A stretch of DNA of 64,000 bases from Siphonodentalium dalli. Its lineage: Eukaryota > Mollusca > Scaphopoda > Gadilida > Siphonodentaliidae. Numbering within the stretch: position 1 is the stretch's first letter; every line of letters starts with the position of its first letter. Below, piece after piece: positions 10,391 through 22,948 of the stretch. Where the stretch lies: contig CP136064.1 in assembly GCA_032622095.1 (NCBI GenBank), positions 175,166,247 through 175,230,246 of the forward strand, read 5' to 3'. The notes beneath the pieces were generated by a model. The model was not told the origin of the DNA and did no database searches. It worked only from the letters and a program-made list of their open reading frames with translations. The translations under genes were made by a program, and so were the position numbers.

Positions 10391-12722
10391 TAGGCATTAT
10401 TTACAATGTATTATACCGGTAGCTCCCTTGAATTCCTTTGCGGAATTGGCGAAAAACCAAGCTTGAAAGACAACTCTGTTCGCGACAAAATTAAGCAGTG
10501 AAAAGCACGTTCGTTTTGGCGGGAAAATCAGCCCTGGGAATTACCGGTAGCGTCGACAATTGACATTGCCCAGGTAAAAGCCGAAATCGCCGTCACCATT
10601 GACCAGAAGATAGCAGTATATATCCAATATAAAATGAATAGACATCCTGGAGTATTCACAGAAACCAGAGCTTAACCCAATTTAAATAAACAACTGCCTG
10701 TTATGAAGGAAACACTAAGTGGGTAACTGTGTCATACAACAAACATGTGCAGGTCACGCGAATCAACTCAGCATAACTATTTGATCTTTATACCGACTTA
10801 GTAGCAAATACTAGTAAGATAGAAACAACTCACACTGCATGCAAATATTAAACACGCATTTCTGATCATCTGATGTCCAAACATGTACATGTACTGTATG
10901 TGATAACTTGCTGTTAATTGCACTGAAAGATAGCAGGTAATAAATTCTGCTAATTAAAACTTTCCAGGGTTGAAACGATACTATTTAGTGATTTGATAAT
11001 ATGGACAAGTTGTGACTTGTCATTTAAAAATAATGGTCTTCTATGAAGAGAAATATGAGGGAATGAACATACAATATGTTTGATTGAAATAGCAAGTATA
11101 TTTATTGCATAAAACGATCTCCCTTTCAACACCAGCACCACCTGAAAAATTGCGTAGGCACAACTGAATAGGATGGCATAAAATGTGTAACCTCAAGTCC
11201 ATGAACATCAGAGAGATATTCCATGCAAGATGAATAACTCTATGGGTCATAGCCAATAACTTGGTTCTTCAGCTCATTCTAGTAGCAAAAATATACATTG
11301 TAAGTTGTCTCTGAAAGTTTATTGGGATCAAGTGAACTGATATAGGTGTACACCTGCTTAAAGGAAAATGACATACCTCACTAAGTATGTGATATTAAAA
11401 ACTCTTTAATGCATGTTAAAGGGGTGTACTACACTATTTTATCGCTTTCAAATGGCTGGTTAAAAATAAATCCCTGTCTGGAAAAATTTCCCTGTATTAT
11501 CAGAAACAGAGATTTTTTTTTTTTTGAGGCCCTAGTATGGATGGAAACATTGAGCATTTGTGGGAGGGTGGTGATCTTTTAAGCAGGTTGAATATTGTTC
11601 ACAAACGTTAATAGCTTTTTCATGGCAAATATCAATCTCTATTGTAAACATCATGCTTTTCCATGTTTTATTCAATAAAACAATAAACTACACTATATTC
11701 TAATGGAATCTACTTAGTTTTATTATTTTATAAGTCAATTACAAACAAGGAGAAGTTGGTTTGGGGTCGCATTCACATTAATTTTGAGCAAAGATGAAAT
11801 TAAAATGAAAAAAATAAAATAAAATGAAAAGCCACCCCCCCCCCTATTTTTTTCTTGCATGTCACCAGAAACACAGGTATATATTTTTTTGGCCTAACAG
11901 GTAATTCTAAACCCTAATCCTAAACCTATTGACTGGAAAATGTAGGAATAAAAGATCAGACAAAATAATGCATGTTGTGAAAATGTTCTAAGTTAAAAAA
12001 GAGGGATAATTCCACAAAATAAAAGTCCGACAGACGTTTAAAAAACATTGACCTAAAAATGTAGGAATAAAAGCTCGGACAAAATTATGGATGTTGCGAA
12101 AATGTTCTCTAAATCGAAAAAGGCCCATACCTGTACAAAAAATCAGACAGACCTCATAATTGCAAGTGCACAGGTTCCCATGGTACTAAATTTCCGTGCC
12201 ACATTTAAAAACGAGAGGCGGATCACGATCGGCAGATGTTTAACCCATACCTTGGCGATAGCGATTAGCTATAACTGATCATTTTTCAAAGATATGATCA
12301 CAGGAATCCATACATCAGTACCCAAATTGAAATCAAAAGCTCAAATAATTTGTCTTAAGAAGCGGTTAAAGTATTTTTTGGGGTGGGGGAGGAGAAGTTT
12401 TAAATTCATAACTCTGTCCCTATTTATCCAAAGACCTCTCACTGTGAGATCCAACGGTTTAGTGATTTCGGAGGATATGTTTAGGAGTTTACCGTAAGTT
12501 AATTAACACATTGGAAACAAAAGTGATAAATCCCTATCTCTGCCACTTTTGGCATGCCAGATATTCAAAATTTATTCACTTCTAAAGACAAATTATAATT
12601 TGTTGACAAGCCAGACTGCTTAGAACAACATACATGTATGGGATTCCATCTCATATTTAAATTGTACTTTAATTACTACCCCCCCCCCCCCCATTCTCCC
12701 CAGTCATTCTCCCCAGTTGTTA
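10391..12722. other. COPS6 intron 1 segment without recognised gene
   Basis: No convincing coding sequence. A 75-bp block at 12214-12287 (GATCACGATCGGCAGATG...) recurs at 36470-36540, so at least that part is a dispersed repeat. A C-run near 12679 precedes the Helitron array. Confidence 0.5.
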
Positions 12723-13354
12723 TCTCATATATATTTTGAAGACCTCTGTCTGTATGTTTGTTTTTCTGTATGTTTGTTTGTCATTTATACAAATCTACGA
12801 TTCTCGACCGATCGGGACGAAACTTGGTACGTGCGTGTAGTTTGACCAGGCGGTCGACGTTGTCGTATTGGCGAGCCCGTGCGGCGCCCGCTTCGCGCAT
12901 GCGCAGACGAGATCTCGGAAACGGGTGGAGCTATCGACTTGAAATTTGCTATGTGAATGTATCTTGCCCCGGATACAAATTTTATCGGGTCGCCGAGCCC
13001 GTGCGACGCCAGCTTCGCACATGCGCAGACGAGATCTCGGAAACGGGTGGAGCTATCGACTTGAAATTTGGTATGTGAATGTATCTTGCCCCGGATACGA
13101 ACTTTATCGGGTCGCCGAGCCCGTGCGACGCCATCTTCGCGCATGCGCAGATGAGATCTCGGAAACGGGTGGAGCTATCGACTTGAAATTTGGTATGTGA
13201 ATGTATCTTGCCCCGGATACAAATTTTATCGGGTCGTCGAGTCCGTGCGACCACAGCTTCGCGCATGCGCAGACCAGATCTCGGAAACGGGTGGAGCTAT
13301 CGACTTGAAATTTGGTTTTTGAATAGCCCGGACAATGTCGGGCTCATCGGCTAG
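12723..13354 (+). mobile_element. Helitron unit 1 (subfamily with GCCCG..CGGGC hairpin)
   Basis: Starts TCTCATATATATTTTG. The 3' end is GCCCGGACAATGTCGGGC, a hairpin, then TCATCGG and CTAG. It contains four 122-bp tandem repeats. Open frames on both strands here (12758-13266) follow the repeat and are not genes. Confidence 0.75.
12893..13318. repeat. 122-bp tandem repeat, 4 copies, inside unit 1
   Basis: The motif GAGATCTCGGAAACGGGTGG recurs with starts near 12906, 13028, 13150 and 13272, an exact 122-bp period. Each copy spans CGCATGCGCAGAC to CGAGCCCGTGCGAC. The last copy is truncated into the 3' hairpin. Confidence 0.85.
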
Positions 13355-14310
13355 TCTACTATATATTTTAAGACTTCCGTATATATACATGTATATCCTT
13401 TATAGACTCGAAAACGGCTCGACCGATTGAGCCCAAACTTCCTATCTAAGGGTAAAAAGCCACGGGAAGTGTCATCGCACCGCTTCTGAAAACGTCCGAG
13501 CACTCCTTCACCATTCCCCCTGCCACTGTCCTTGGAATCGATGGGTTAAATACTTGCCGAAATTTTAGAGTTACTTCGCATACATCATACAGAAACATGT
13601 GATGGCAGAATTCGCTTTTCTGATGAAAAACGTTACCAAGTTTTCTCCATTCGATTCTCTTAAAATGCACCCTAATCGGTCAAATTCTTTTGATAATTCT
13701 ATCTAAATACATCTTAGCTATTATTCGGATCAGCTCTCCCCGTCGAAAAACTTATAGTTGGACCAAAACGACACTTGAGAAAAGTTTGTTTACAATATCA
13801 ACGCATAGGCGATGCAGGAAATTTAGCATCGAAACAATTTAATTTCTTCCATCTAAAACATAATTACGTGATGGACTCTGTCATTTTAAGAATATATAAG
13901 TATTACACGCAGACACACAAAGTCTCAGCTGAAAATTTTGAAAAATAGGAGTTTTATCGACATAAATCGATTTGAATGGGAAATCCTATGTTAATAAATT
14001 TTAGGGCTCTGCGAGTGTTTTCTGAGCTGCTACATATTGGGCACCAGGGTCCATATTTGACCAGTTATACCTCATATCTTTTGCTTTTGGAAACTGGGAT
14101 GTGACCTTGAAACGGGTACCCACAAATGACCTTGGGCGATATCTCGGTCGTCAGCGGTGACATTGACGTGAAATTTGTTATGTATGGTCAACTCGGAAGG
14201 GGAATGCTGTCGGCATGCCTGTACAGGGTTACTTTGAAAAACAAAAATTAATGGATCGACCAAAACCATGGGACCAATCCAATCCCGCCAGTGGCGGGCT
14301 AATCTGCTAG
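13355..14310 (+). mobile_element. Helitron unit 2
   Basis: TCTACTATATATTTTAAGAC start; 3' end CCCGCCAGTGGCGGGC hairpin then TAATCTG and CTAG. It includes the common block TTAATGGATCGACCAAA before the hairpin. Confidence 0.75.
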
Positions 14311-15434
14311 TCTACTATACATTTTGAGAACTAAGGAATATATCCATATATATATCTGTATGTCCTTTATAGACTCGAAAACTTTGTATATGACACGTCG
14401 CTATTAAAGAGCGTTTAGACACTGTTAAACCATTACATCGGAAATATGCATGCATTTCCATTGCATAGAACTCGCTTCTACGAAACTTCCCAAGGCTGGC
14501 GAAATTGTTAATAAATGTGTTTATGTCTCTTCGATAATTGCCTAATACAATTAAAGCATGGGGCCTGTCCCATGAAAAATCGTATTCTAGGACCACCGGG
14601 TTCGAGATATTTTATTCTTTCCGACATCGTCATTTTTGTCACTCGAAATCACTCAATTCGGCGTAAATTCATCCCTTGTGAGGCCTTCTAAAATTATGTC
14701 TTCACTTCCCAGTTATGCCCCAGGGTGTGGACTATGAGGAGAGAATTATTGGAAGTCATAAGATATTTTGTATTGCCCGGGAACAATACTTTTGAGTTGA
14801 TTCCATTGATCGTCTTATGTTTCCATTTTCGACGCATCGTGTAAATAACGTACTTGCAGTAAATCGTACCTCTTGTATTTGCAGTAAATACTTGCCGAAA
14901 TTTTAGAGTTACTTCACCTACATCATACAAGCCTGTTTTTGTGTAGTGTTATTCTTATGTCTGTGTCCAGACAAGTAAAATACATTGTAATTTTCAGCAG
15001 CAGGGGGGCTAGCATAATTTGGTAATTTTTGAGTTTGTCCGTAATCATACCGTTATTGACGTCATCGCCGAGAGGATTTATCTGATTTAACGGGTGACGT
15101 CATTGACCCTGTAGGACGTGTGGGTAGTGCCTGTACGGGGTTACCTTGAAAAACAAAAATTAATGGATCGACCAAAGCCATGGGACCAATCCCGCCAGTG
15201 GCATGTCTGTCTGTCTGTCCATCCGTTCATCCGAGATGGTTTCTGATTGATAACTTCAGCATTAGTTAACTTATTTGAATGTGACATGTCCGTCATATTT
15301 CTACAATGTGAGAGTTGGAGTGTGAATGTAATGATAAAAATGGTCAACTCGGGACGGGTACCTTGAAAAACAAAAATTAATGGATCGACCAAAGCCATGG
15401 GACCAATCCCGCCAGTGGCAGGCTAATCTGCTAG
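14311..15434 (+). mobile_element. Helitron unit 3
   Basis: TCTACTATACATTTTG start, CCCGCCAGTGGC..CTAG end. It contains an internal partial 3' end near 15190-15200 (CCCGCCAGTGGCATG) and a second copy of the pre-hairpin block, implying an internal duplication. Confidence 0.7.
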
Positions 15435-15962
15435 TCTACTATATATTTTGAGACTTCCCTATATATATTTTTATATCCTTTATAGACTCGAATCCGGCTC
15501 GACCGATTGAGCCCAAACTTGCTGTGTAAGGGTAAAAAGCCACGAGAAGTGTCATCGGACCATTCACGAGCCCGTGCGACCACTCCTTCACCCTTCAACT
15601 GCTACCGCAATGGGAATTGATGGGTTAATCGCGTGATGGTTAATACGCGCTGTGCGTTGATTGCCTATTGTGCTGCGAGGTGTCGAGTGGTCAGTAATGA
15701 TTGCCTATTGTGCTGCGTGTGGGTGTGGGTGTCCAGGTGTGGGTGTCGAGTCGAGACGTGAATTTTTTTATGTATGGTCAACTCGGGACAGGGAATATTT
15801 TTGTCGGGTTGTCCATCCAACACCGACGTGACCTTGAAACGGGTACCCACAAATGATATTTCGGACATCAGCATGCTGTCGGCGTGCCTGTACGGGGTTA
15901 CCTTGAAAAACAAAAATTAATGGATCGACCAAAGCCATGGGACCAATCCCGCCAGTGGCTAG
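15435..15962 (+). mobile_element. Helitron unit 4 with shortened 3' end
   Basis: Normal 5' end. The 3' end jumps from CCGCCAGTGG directly to CTAG, so the second hairpin arm and the usual CGGGCTAATCTG are missing, yet the next unit begins immediately. Confidence 0.7.
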
Positions 15963-16466
15963 TCTCATATATATTTTGAAGACTTCTGTTTGTCTGTATG
16001 TCTGTACCGGTATGTCATTAATACAAATCTACGATTCTCGACTGATCGGGACGAAACTTGGTACGTGTGTGTAGTTTGACCAGGCGGTCGTCGTTGTCGT
16101 ATTGGTGAGCCCGTGCGGCGCCCGCTTCGCGCATGCGCAGACGAGATCTCGGAAACGGGTGGAGCTATCGACTTGAAATTTGCTATGTGAATGTATCATG
16201 CCCCGGATACAAATTTTATCAGGTCGCCGAGCCCGTGCGACGCCAGCTTCGCGCATGCGCAGACGAGATCTCAGAAACGGGTGGAGCTATCGACTTGAAA
16301 TTTGGTATGTGAATGTATCTTGCCCCGGATACGAATTTTATCGGGTCGCCGAGCCCGTGCGACGCCAGTTTCGCGCATGCGCAGACCAGATCTCGGAAAC
16401 GGGTAGAGCTATCGACTTGAAATTTGGTTTTTGAATAGCCCGGACAACGTCGGGCTCAATGGCTAG
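15963..16466 (+). mobile_element. Helitron unit 5 (same subfamily as unit 1)
   Basis: TCTCATATATATTTTGAAG start and GCCCGGACAACGTCGGGC hairpin end, as in unit 1. It carries three copies of the 122-bp repeat (starts near 16140, 16262, 16384). Similarity to unit 1 is high throughout. Confidence 0.75.
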
Positions 16467-17307
16467 TCTACTATATATTTTGAGACTTCTGTATATATAT
16501 ATGTATATATATATGTACATGTATATGTTTTATAGACTCGGAAACGGCTGGACGGATTAAGCCCAAACTTCCTATCTAAGGGTCAAAAGCTACGCCAGTG
16601 TCATCACACCGCTTTTCAGAAGGTCCGAGCACCCATTCTCCATTCCCCCTGTCACCGTCCTTGGCAGGGAGTGGTTAATGCAATAACGCTCCTTAATTTT
16701 CCATATTTTTGTTTGTTAACCGAATAACGCTCTTTATTGCCTTGGGGTTCGCTTACAGCTGTTTGCGAGCTAATTTTCCATATTTGGTTTTGTTAACCGA
16801 ATAACGCTCTTTATTGCCTTGTGTTTTCGCATACGCTGTTTGCATGCTTTCCGGAAATGATCTGTTCTCCGCATTCTGCGACGTGTCGAGTGGTCAGTAA
16901 TTATCCAGGTGGGGATGTGGAGTCGAGATTGCTTTGTTAGCTCTATCACTGTGCTCAACACGGGATGGGGAATACTTGAAACGGGTATCCGCAAATGACC
17001 TTCAGTGATATTTCGGGCAGCAGCAACATGAAATTTGTTATGTATGGTCAACTCAGGACGTGACATTGACCTTCAAACGGTACCCGCAAATGATATTTCA
17101 GGCATCAGCATGCTGTCGGCGTGCCTGTATGGGGTTACCTTGTAAAACAAAAAATAATGGATCGACCAAATCCATGGGTCGAATCTCGCCAGTGGCGGGC
17201 TAATCTGCAAATCGGGTCCAATTTTGCATGCGCCCGTGTCCTTGCTCATATACGCTCATATGGTCATGTTTCTGACAAATGCCGCCAGTGGCGGGCTAAT
17301 CTGCTAG
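16467..17307 (+). mobile_element. Helitron unit 6 with a decayed internal terminus
   Basis: A first terminus near 17188-17212 has the hairpin but reads CTGCAAAT instead of CTGCTAGT. About 95 bp later an intact hairpin plus CTAG ends the unit. This looks like a read-through of a mutated 3' end to a downstream one. Confidence 0.7.
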
Positions 17308-18123
17308 TCTACTATATATTTTGAGACTTCCATATAAAAATATATATGTGTGTGTGTGTGTATATTTGTCCTCTATAGAATCGAAAACGGCTGGCTCGAT
17401 TGAGCTCAAACTTCCCATCTAATGGTAAAATCCCACGGGATTTTGTCGTCGCGTCGTTTTGGACAAGCTCTGAAAACTCATTCTCCACTCCCAATCATCA
17501 AAATCACCGCAAACGGCACTGCGGGGGTTAATCGCGTTGATGGTTAAAGAGCGTTCCTATCCGCAGTGTTCTTGATAAAGATCTTCCATATTTGGGTTCG
17601 TTAACCGGTTAACGCTCTTTATTACCTTCCGCTTTCGCATATTGCATTAGGGCTTTTGTTTACGTTATATTATGCGGAGAGATTTATTGGAAGTCATAAG
17701 ATACGGGAACAATACTTTTGAGTGCTTTCCGTTCGCAAAGACGGGCAAACCGATCTCCGTCGCGCTCCGAAGTCGAAGGCCGAGGTGGTTGCTTGTGAAG
17801 ATACGGGAACACTACTTTTGAGTGCTTTCGCATCTATGATTTGCAATTCTCCGTGAATAGCAAGACTGCCATTCGATCGAGAGAATAACTCAGACTGCCA
17901 ACATCTTATGTCTGTCGTTCCTAGGAATGGGGGAGATTTTCATCGGGTAAATCATACCTCTTTTAGGGATGGGTACCATAATTTCTCTTGATTAAAAAGG
18001 CAGAATTAACTCATAACTCATTGAAAAAAAATTAAATTTTAATAATTAATTAATTAAAAAAAAAAAAATTTAAAAAATGTCATGTTTCAGACGAACCACG
18101 CCAGTAGCGGGCTAACCTGCTAG
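17308..18123 (+). mobile_element. Helitron unit 7
   Basis: TCTACTATATATTTTGAGAC start; the 3' hairpin has one change (CGCCAGTAGCGG) before GCTAACCTGCTAG. Confidence 0.7.
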
Positions 18124-18815
18124 TCTACTATATATTTTAAGACTTCCCTATATATATATGTATGTCCTTTATAGATTCGAAAACGGCTCGACCGAGCCCA
18201 AACTTCCTATCTGAGGGTAAAAAGTCATGGGAAGTGTCATCGGACCATTCGCGAGCCCGTGCGACCACTCCTTCACCCTTCAACTGCCACCGCAATGGGG
18301 ATTGATGGGTTAATCGCTTGATAATTAATGAGCGTTTGTATATGACGCGTCGCTATTAAAGAGCGTTTATCTACTTTAGTGAAAATATACGGCATTTGAC
18401 CGTCATCGGAAACTGGGGATATCGAGACGAAAACTGCTGGGCCGATTGAACCCAAACTTGCTGTGTAAGGGTAAAAAGCCACAGGCAGTGCACTCGGACC
18501 ATTTGTGAGCCTGTGCGACCACTCCTTCACCCTTCAACTGCCACCGTAATGGGGATTGATGGGTTAATCGCGTGATAATTAATGAGCGTTTGTATATTAA
18601 AGAGCGTTCATGCAAAACGCGGAATGCAATTATCTCGATTAAAAAGGCAGAATGGGTTGTTGTGTCATATATGTCCTAGGAACAGGGGAATTTTTCATCG
18701 GGTCAGTCTTTGAGGGACGGGTACCATGAATTAATTCATGAAAAAAAAAATTGCAATGTTAAAAAATAAAAAATAAATAAAATACAAACAAAATAATTTT
18801 GGGCTAACCTGCTAG
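18124..18815 (+). mobile_element. Helitron unit 8, 3' hairpin lost
   Basis: Normal start. The 3' side passes from an AT-rich tract straight into GGGCTAACCTGCTAG, so the hairpin is deleted while the terminal tetranucleotide and junction remain. Confidence 0.65.
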
Positions 18816-21080
18816 TCTACTATATATTTTGAGACTTCCGTATGTACCTATATATATTTGTACTTTATAGAATCGAAAACGGCTGCACCGATCGAGACCA
18901 AACTTCCTGTCTAAGGTTAAAAATCCACGGGAATGGTAGTCGCCGTGTTTTGGAGAAGCTCCGAGCACCCGTTCTTCACTCCCAGTCACAAAAACAGCAC
19001 TGTGTGGTTAATCGCGTTCATAGTTAAAGAGCGTTCGTATCCGCAGTGTCGTTGATAAAGGGCGTATGCGTGTAATGTGATTCTTACGTCTGTGTCCGGG
19101 TGTGAGCGTATGTATCCAGACATGAGCGTGTTGTGTGATTCTTACGTACTTAGGGCTTCCTAGGAACGGGGGAGATTTTCATCGGGTCAGTTTTTCCGCA
19201 CGAGGTGATCTTCACCTTGAAACGGGTACCCACAAATGATATATATGTGTGTGTCCTTTATAGACTCGAACCGATTGAGCTCAAACTTGCTACCTACGGG
19301 AAGTGTCATGGACGGGTTAAATTGTGACCCCGACCTGACCTTGACCTTGAAAATGATCAATTCAAGGTCAAATCGGGTAAAATTGAAATATATGTGTGTG
19401 TCCTTTATAGACTCGAACCGATTGAGCTACTTTTGTGCGGGAAGTGTCATGGACGGGTTAAATTGTGACCCCGACCTGACATTGACCTTGAAAACTATCA
19501 ATTCAAGGTCAAATCAAGTAAAATTGAAAAACAAAAAATTAAATTAAAAAATTACAAGAGGTGGCATCAGAGATGCTGTGTCTCATTTTCGGTGGCTTAC
19601 CGCCGGTGGCTACCGCCAATTGGTGTGCATCAGTATCGGTAGACTAATTAATAGGTAAAATCGAAAAATGATTAATTAAGGGCCATAACTCCATCAAATT
19701 TTATCGGGCCAGGCTGGTTTTCGAACTCGTCCGAAATATTCTTGGCAAGTATGTCTATTCCAAATTTTAAACAAATCGGAGGACGTTTGTTGAAGTTATC
19801 GCGCTAACGAGCTAAAAATTCACGAAAAATGACTAATTAAGGGCCATAACTCTATCAAATTTTATTGGGCCAGGCTGGTTTTCGAACTCGTCCAGGATAT
19901 TATTGGAAGACACTTATATACCAAATTTTAGTTGAATCGGATGACGTTTGTTGAAGTTATCGCGCTAACGAGCTCAAAATTCGTACAAAATGACTACTTA
20001 AGGACCATAACTCTATCAAATTTTATCGGACCGGGCCGGTTTTCTAACTCGTCCGAGGTATTCTTGGGAGACACCTATATATCAAAATTTCAATCCAATA
20101 GGATGATGTTTGTTAAATTATCGCGATAACGAGCTGAAAATTTGTGAAAAAATAACTAATTAAGGGCCATAACTCTATCAAATTTTATCGGACCTGGCTG
20201 GTTTTCGAACTCGACCGAGATATTCTTGGGAGACACCTATAAACCAAATTTCAATCAAATCGGATAACGTTTGTTGAAGTTATCGCGCTAACAAGCTGAA
20301 ATTTTTTGAAAAATGACTAATTAAGGGCCATAACTCTATCAAATTTTATTGGACCAGGCCGGTTTTCGAACTCGTCCGAGATATTCTTGGGAGACACCTA
20401 TATACCAAATTTCAATCAAATCGGAAAACGTTTGTTGAAGTTATCGCGCTAACAAGCTGAAAATTCGTGAAAAATGACTAATTAAGGGCCATAACTCTAT
20501 CAAATTTTATCGGACCAGGCCGGTTTTCGAACTCATCCGAGATATTCTTGGGAGACACCTATATACCAAATTTCAATCAAATCGGATAACGTTTGTTGAA
20601 GTTATCGCGCTAACAAGCTGAAAATTCGTGAAAAATGACTAATTAAGGGCCATAACTCTATCAAATTTTATCGGACCAGGCCGGTTTTCGAACTCATCCG
20701 AGATATTGTTGGGAGACACCTATATACCAAATTTCAATCAAATCGGATAACGTTTGTTGAAGTTATCGCGCTAACGAGCTGAAAATTCAAAGGGACATAA
20801 CTCTGTAATAAATGTGCGGACAAACCCGATTTTTTGTCTGCAGCTTACGTGCATGGATATGTACTCACACACCAAAAAAAAACGGTTGAGTTATAGGCAA
20901 AACACGTCGCCCACCCACCGTCCCCCATCAAACTATAAGTCGAGTTTTGGAAAAAAACTCGACTAAAAAAGGCACAATTAACTCATTTAAAAACAAAAAA
21001 TTAATTAAAACAATGAATTAAAAAAATTAAAAATTGTCATGTTTCTGATGATTGCCGCCAGTGGCGGGCTAACCTGCTAG
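18816..21080 (+). mobile_element. Helitron unit 9, with satellite cargo
   Basis: Longest unit (2265 bp). It carries a two-copy direct repeat of about 145 bp (19240-19540) and a 161-bp satellite of seven copies (19665-20800). It ends CCGCCAGTGGCGGGC then TAACCTGCTAG. Confidence 0.7.
19665..20800. repeat. 161-bp tandem repeat, 7 copies plus a partial eighth
   Basis: GGCCATAACTCTATCAAATT recurs at about 19681, 19842, 20002, 20165, 20326, 20487 and 20648. A truncated copy begins near 20795. The spacing is 160-163 bp. Copies 4-7 are almost identical; copies 1-3 are more diverged. Similar 'CATAACTC...CCAAATTTGG' units occur at 32020-32290 outside the array. Confidence 0.88.
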
Positions 21081-22121
21081 TCTATACTATATATTTTGAG
21101 ACTTCGTATATATGTGTGTGTGTACTTCATAGAATCCAAAACGCGTGTACAGATTGAGCTCAAACTTCCTATGTAAGTGTCAAATCCCACCGACACGACC
21201 GTGGTCGTGGTTTAGAGAAGCTCAGAGCACCCGTTCTCCAATCTCAAATCACCGCAAAGGCACGGCGTGGGTTAATCAAGTGATTATTTAATGAGCGTTT
21301 GTTTTTGACGCATCTCTATAAAGAGCGTCTGTTTGCCATTCAACGTTATTTGCATCTGCAGAGAGATATACGGAACATACATTAAATTTAAAAAACATTT
21401 GTTTCTGACCAACCCTGCGAGCACGGATGGCGCGCTTTGTTTTTACAGTATATACTTATATACCGAAATCATCCCAGATAATCACGAATATAGCATCAGA
21501 TTTCTCCCCAGATATACCGTTATAAAGCTACTGGAATCTGCCAATCTACGGGAAATTCCAGGGAATGCCGATTGAGCTCAAACTTGCTACCCACGGGAAG
21601 TGTCATATATATGAGTGTGTCCTTTATAGACTGGAACCGATTGAGCTCAAACTTGCTAAATAAGAAAATAGCCCACAAGCCGTAAATATCAACAACAACG
21701 ATATTACTAAATACACGTTTTCGGCAATGTGAGAGTTTTCGGGGAGCCGTGATGCCAACAACAATGACCCGAAGCTCTGAATGCCAACAACAGATTCAAT
21801 GCAATGTTATCTATTATGCAGAGAGATTTCACGACATTACGACGGGTACGGCAGACTCAAAATATTATGCAGACAGATTTCCCGACGGGAAGCGTTTGTT
21901 TTAAATTCAATGCAATGTTATCGTAGAGAGATTTCACGAAACAAAGAATGCGTTGTCTGTCGTTCCTAGGAAGGGGGGATTTCTACGGGTAAATTTTTCC
22001 GCCAGAAACAAAAAAATTAATTAAAACAATTTACAATTTAATTAAAACAATTTAAAATTAAAAAAAATTAACAATAAAAAAACAATTCAGAAACAAAATA
22101 TATTAAATTTAAAAAACATTA

Positions 22122-22521
22122 TGTGATCACTCAGATCCAAGAGACACTACCCCCACCAGTGACAGCCCTGCCACTACTGCATGGAATATTTAAATGACAA
22201 CACATGAGTGGGTTATGATCTCAGCTTTAATGAAATTATAAGCTTGTCCTGCAGATAGCCCATACTCATGGAAAACCAATTAAGCAGAGCCTTCGCTCTG
22301 ACGAGAAGCCGAAGCAGAGAACGCTGAAGAAATACTGCTGTACAGCGCAGGCACGAGCATGGCCCGACGAGCTAAGGTACGATTCGGAGCCGGCGCCCAA
22401 GAATTGCTATGAGGCGCCCTAAGCAATAAGCACACACGGCCACCAGGGAGAAGCCCAACGAGTGCGACGCAGGAATGGCAGTAGAGACCACTGGACAGCC
22501 CAACTCCCTATGGCTAAGCAC
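22122..22521 (-). repeat. Ngaro split repeat B2
   Basis: 400 bp, starting TGTGATCACTCAG on the plus strand and ending GCTAAGCAC. Repeated directly at 22949-23348 with offset 827. The differences noticed are at the ACTCATGG/ACGCATGG, CACGAGC/CATGAGC, GGTACG/GGTTCG and GCAGGAA/GCATGAA positions. Confidence 0.92.
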
Positions 22522-22749
22522 CGTGGTATGGGCGGGCAACACCAAAGTTACCCCTGCAGGACGCACCAAAGCTGGATCAATGGCACTGATGACACAGCAC
22601 CTGAAAGGGAAAACAAACAGCAGCAACGAGATGCAAATACACAGGGCCCTAGGCCCAAAACAAAACAGGCATCACAGAACAATGAATATGGCGTGCCACT
22701 CGGGACGCCGAACAAAGCGGGGCATGGAGCTCCAAGGGGGGGAGGGAGG

Positions 22750-22948
22750 GAGCGCGATGCGTATAATTCAAAAGTGAATTGCTTTCTCAGTTACCGGAAG
22801 GAGGCAGCATTCCGGGCGGATGTAAAATGCGGACTTTAAGTTCGGCCGATACGGAACGGATCGTACCGAAAAACCGGAATGTCTGCCGGATGACAGGATC
22901 AAAGAACCACATAAATCACCCCGAACCTTATCGGCCCTGGGTGCATTA
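22750..22948 (-). repeat. Ngaro split repeat A2
   Basis: 199 bp from GAGCGCGATGCG to GGGTGCATTA, identical by eye to A1 at 28097-28295. Directly abuts B1, giving the junction CATTA|TGTGATC expected of a joined circle. Confidence 0.92.

Noticed and set aside
12758-13266. Overlapping ORFs on both strands (84-119 codons) in Helitron unit 1, again at 16029-16434
   Set aside because: They follow the 122-bp tandem repeat, which is not a multiple of three, so all frames look alike; no domain and present on both strands.
19665-20800. Regular repeats that might suggest a CRISPR array
   Set aside because: Units are 161 bp and repeat completely with no unique spacers, in animal DNA; it is a satellite.
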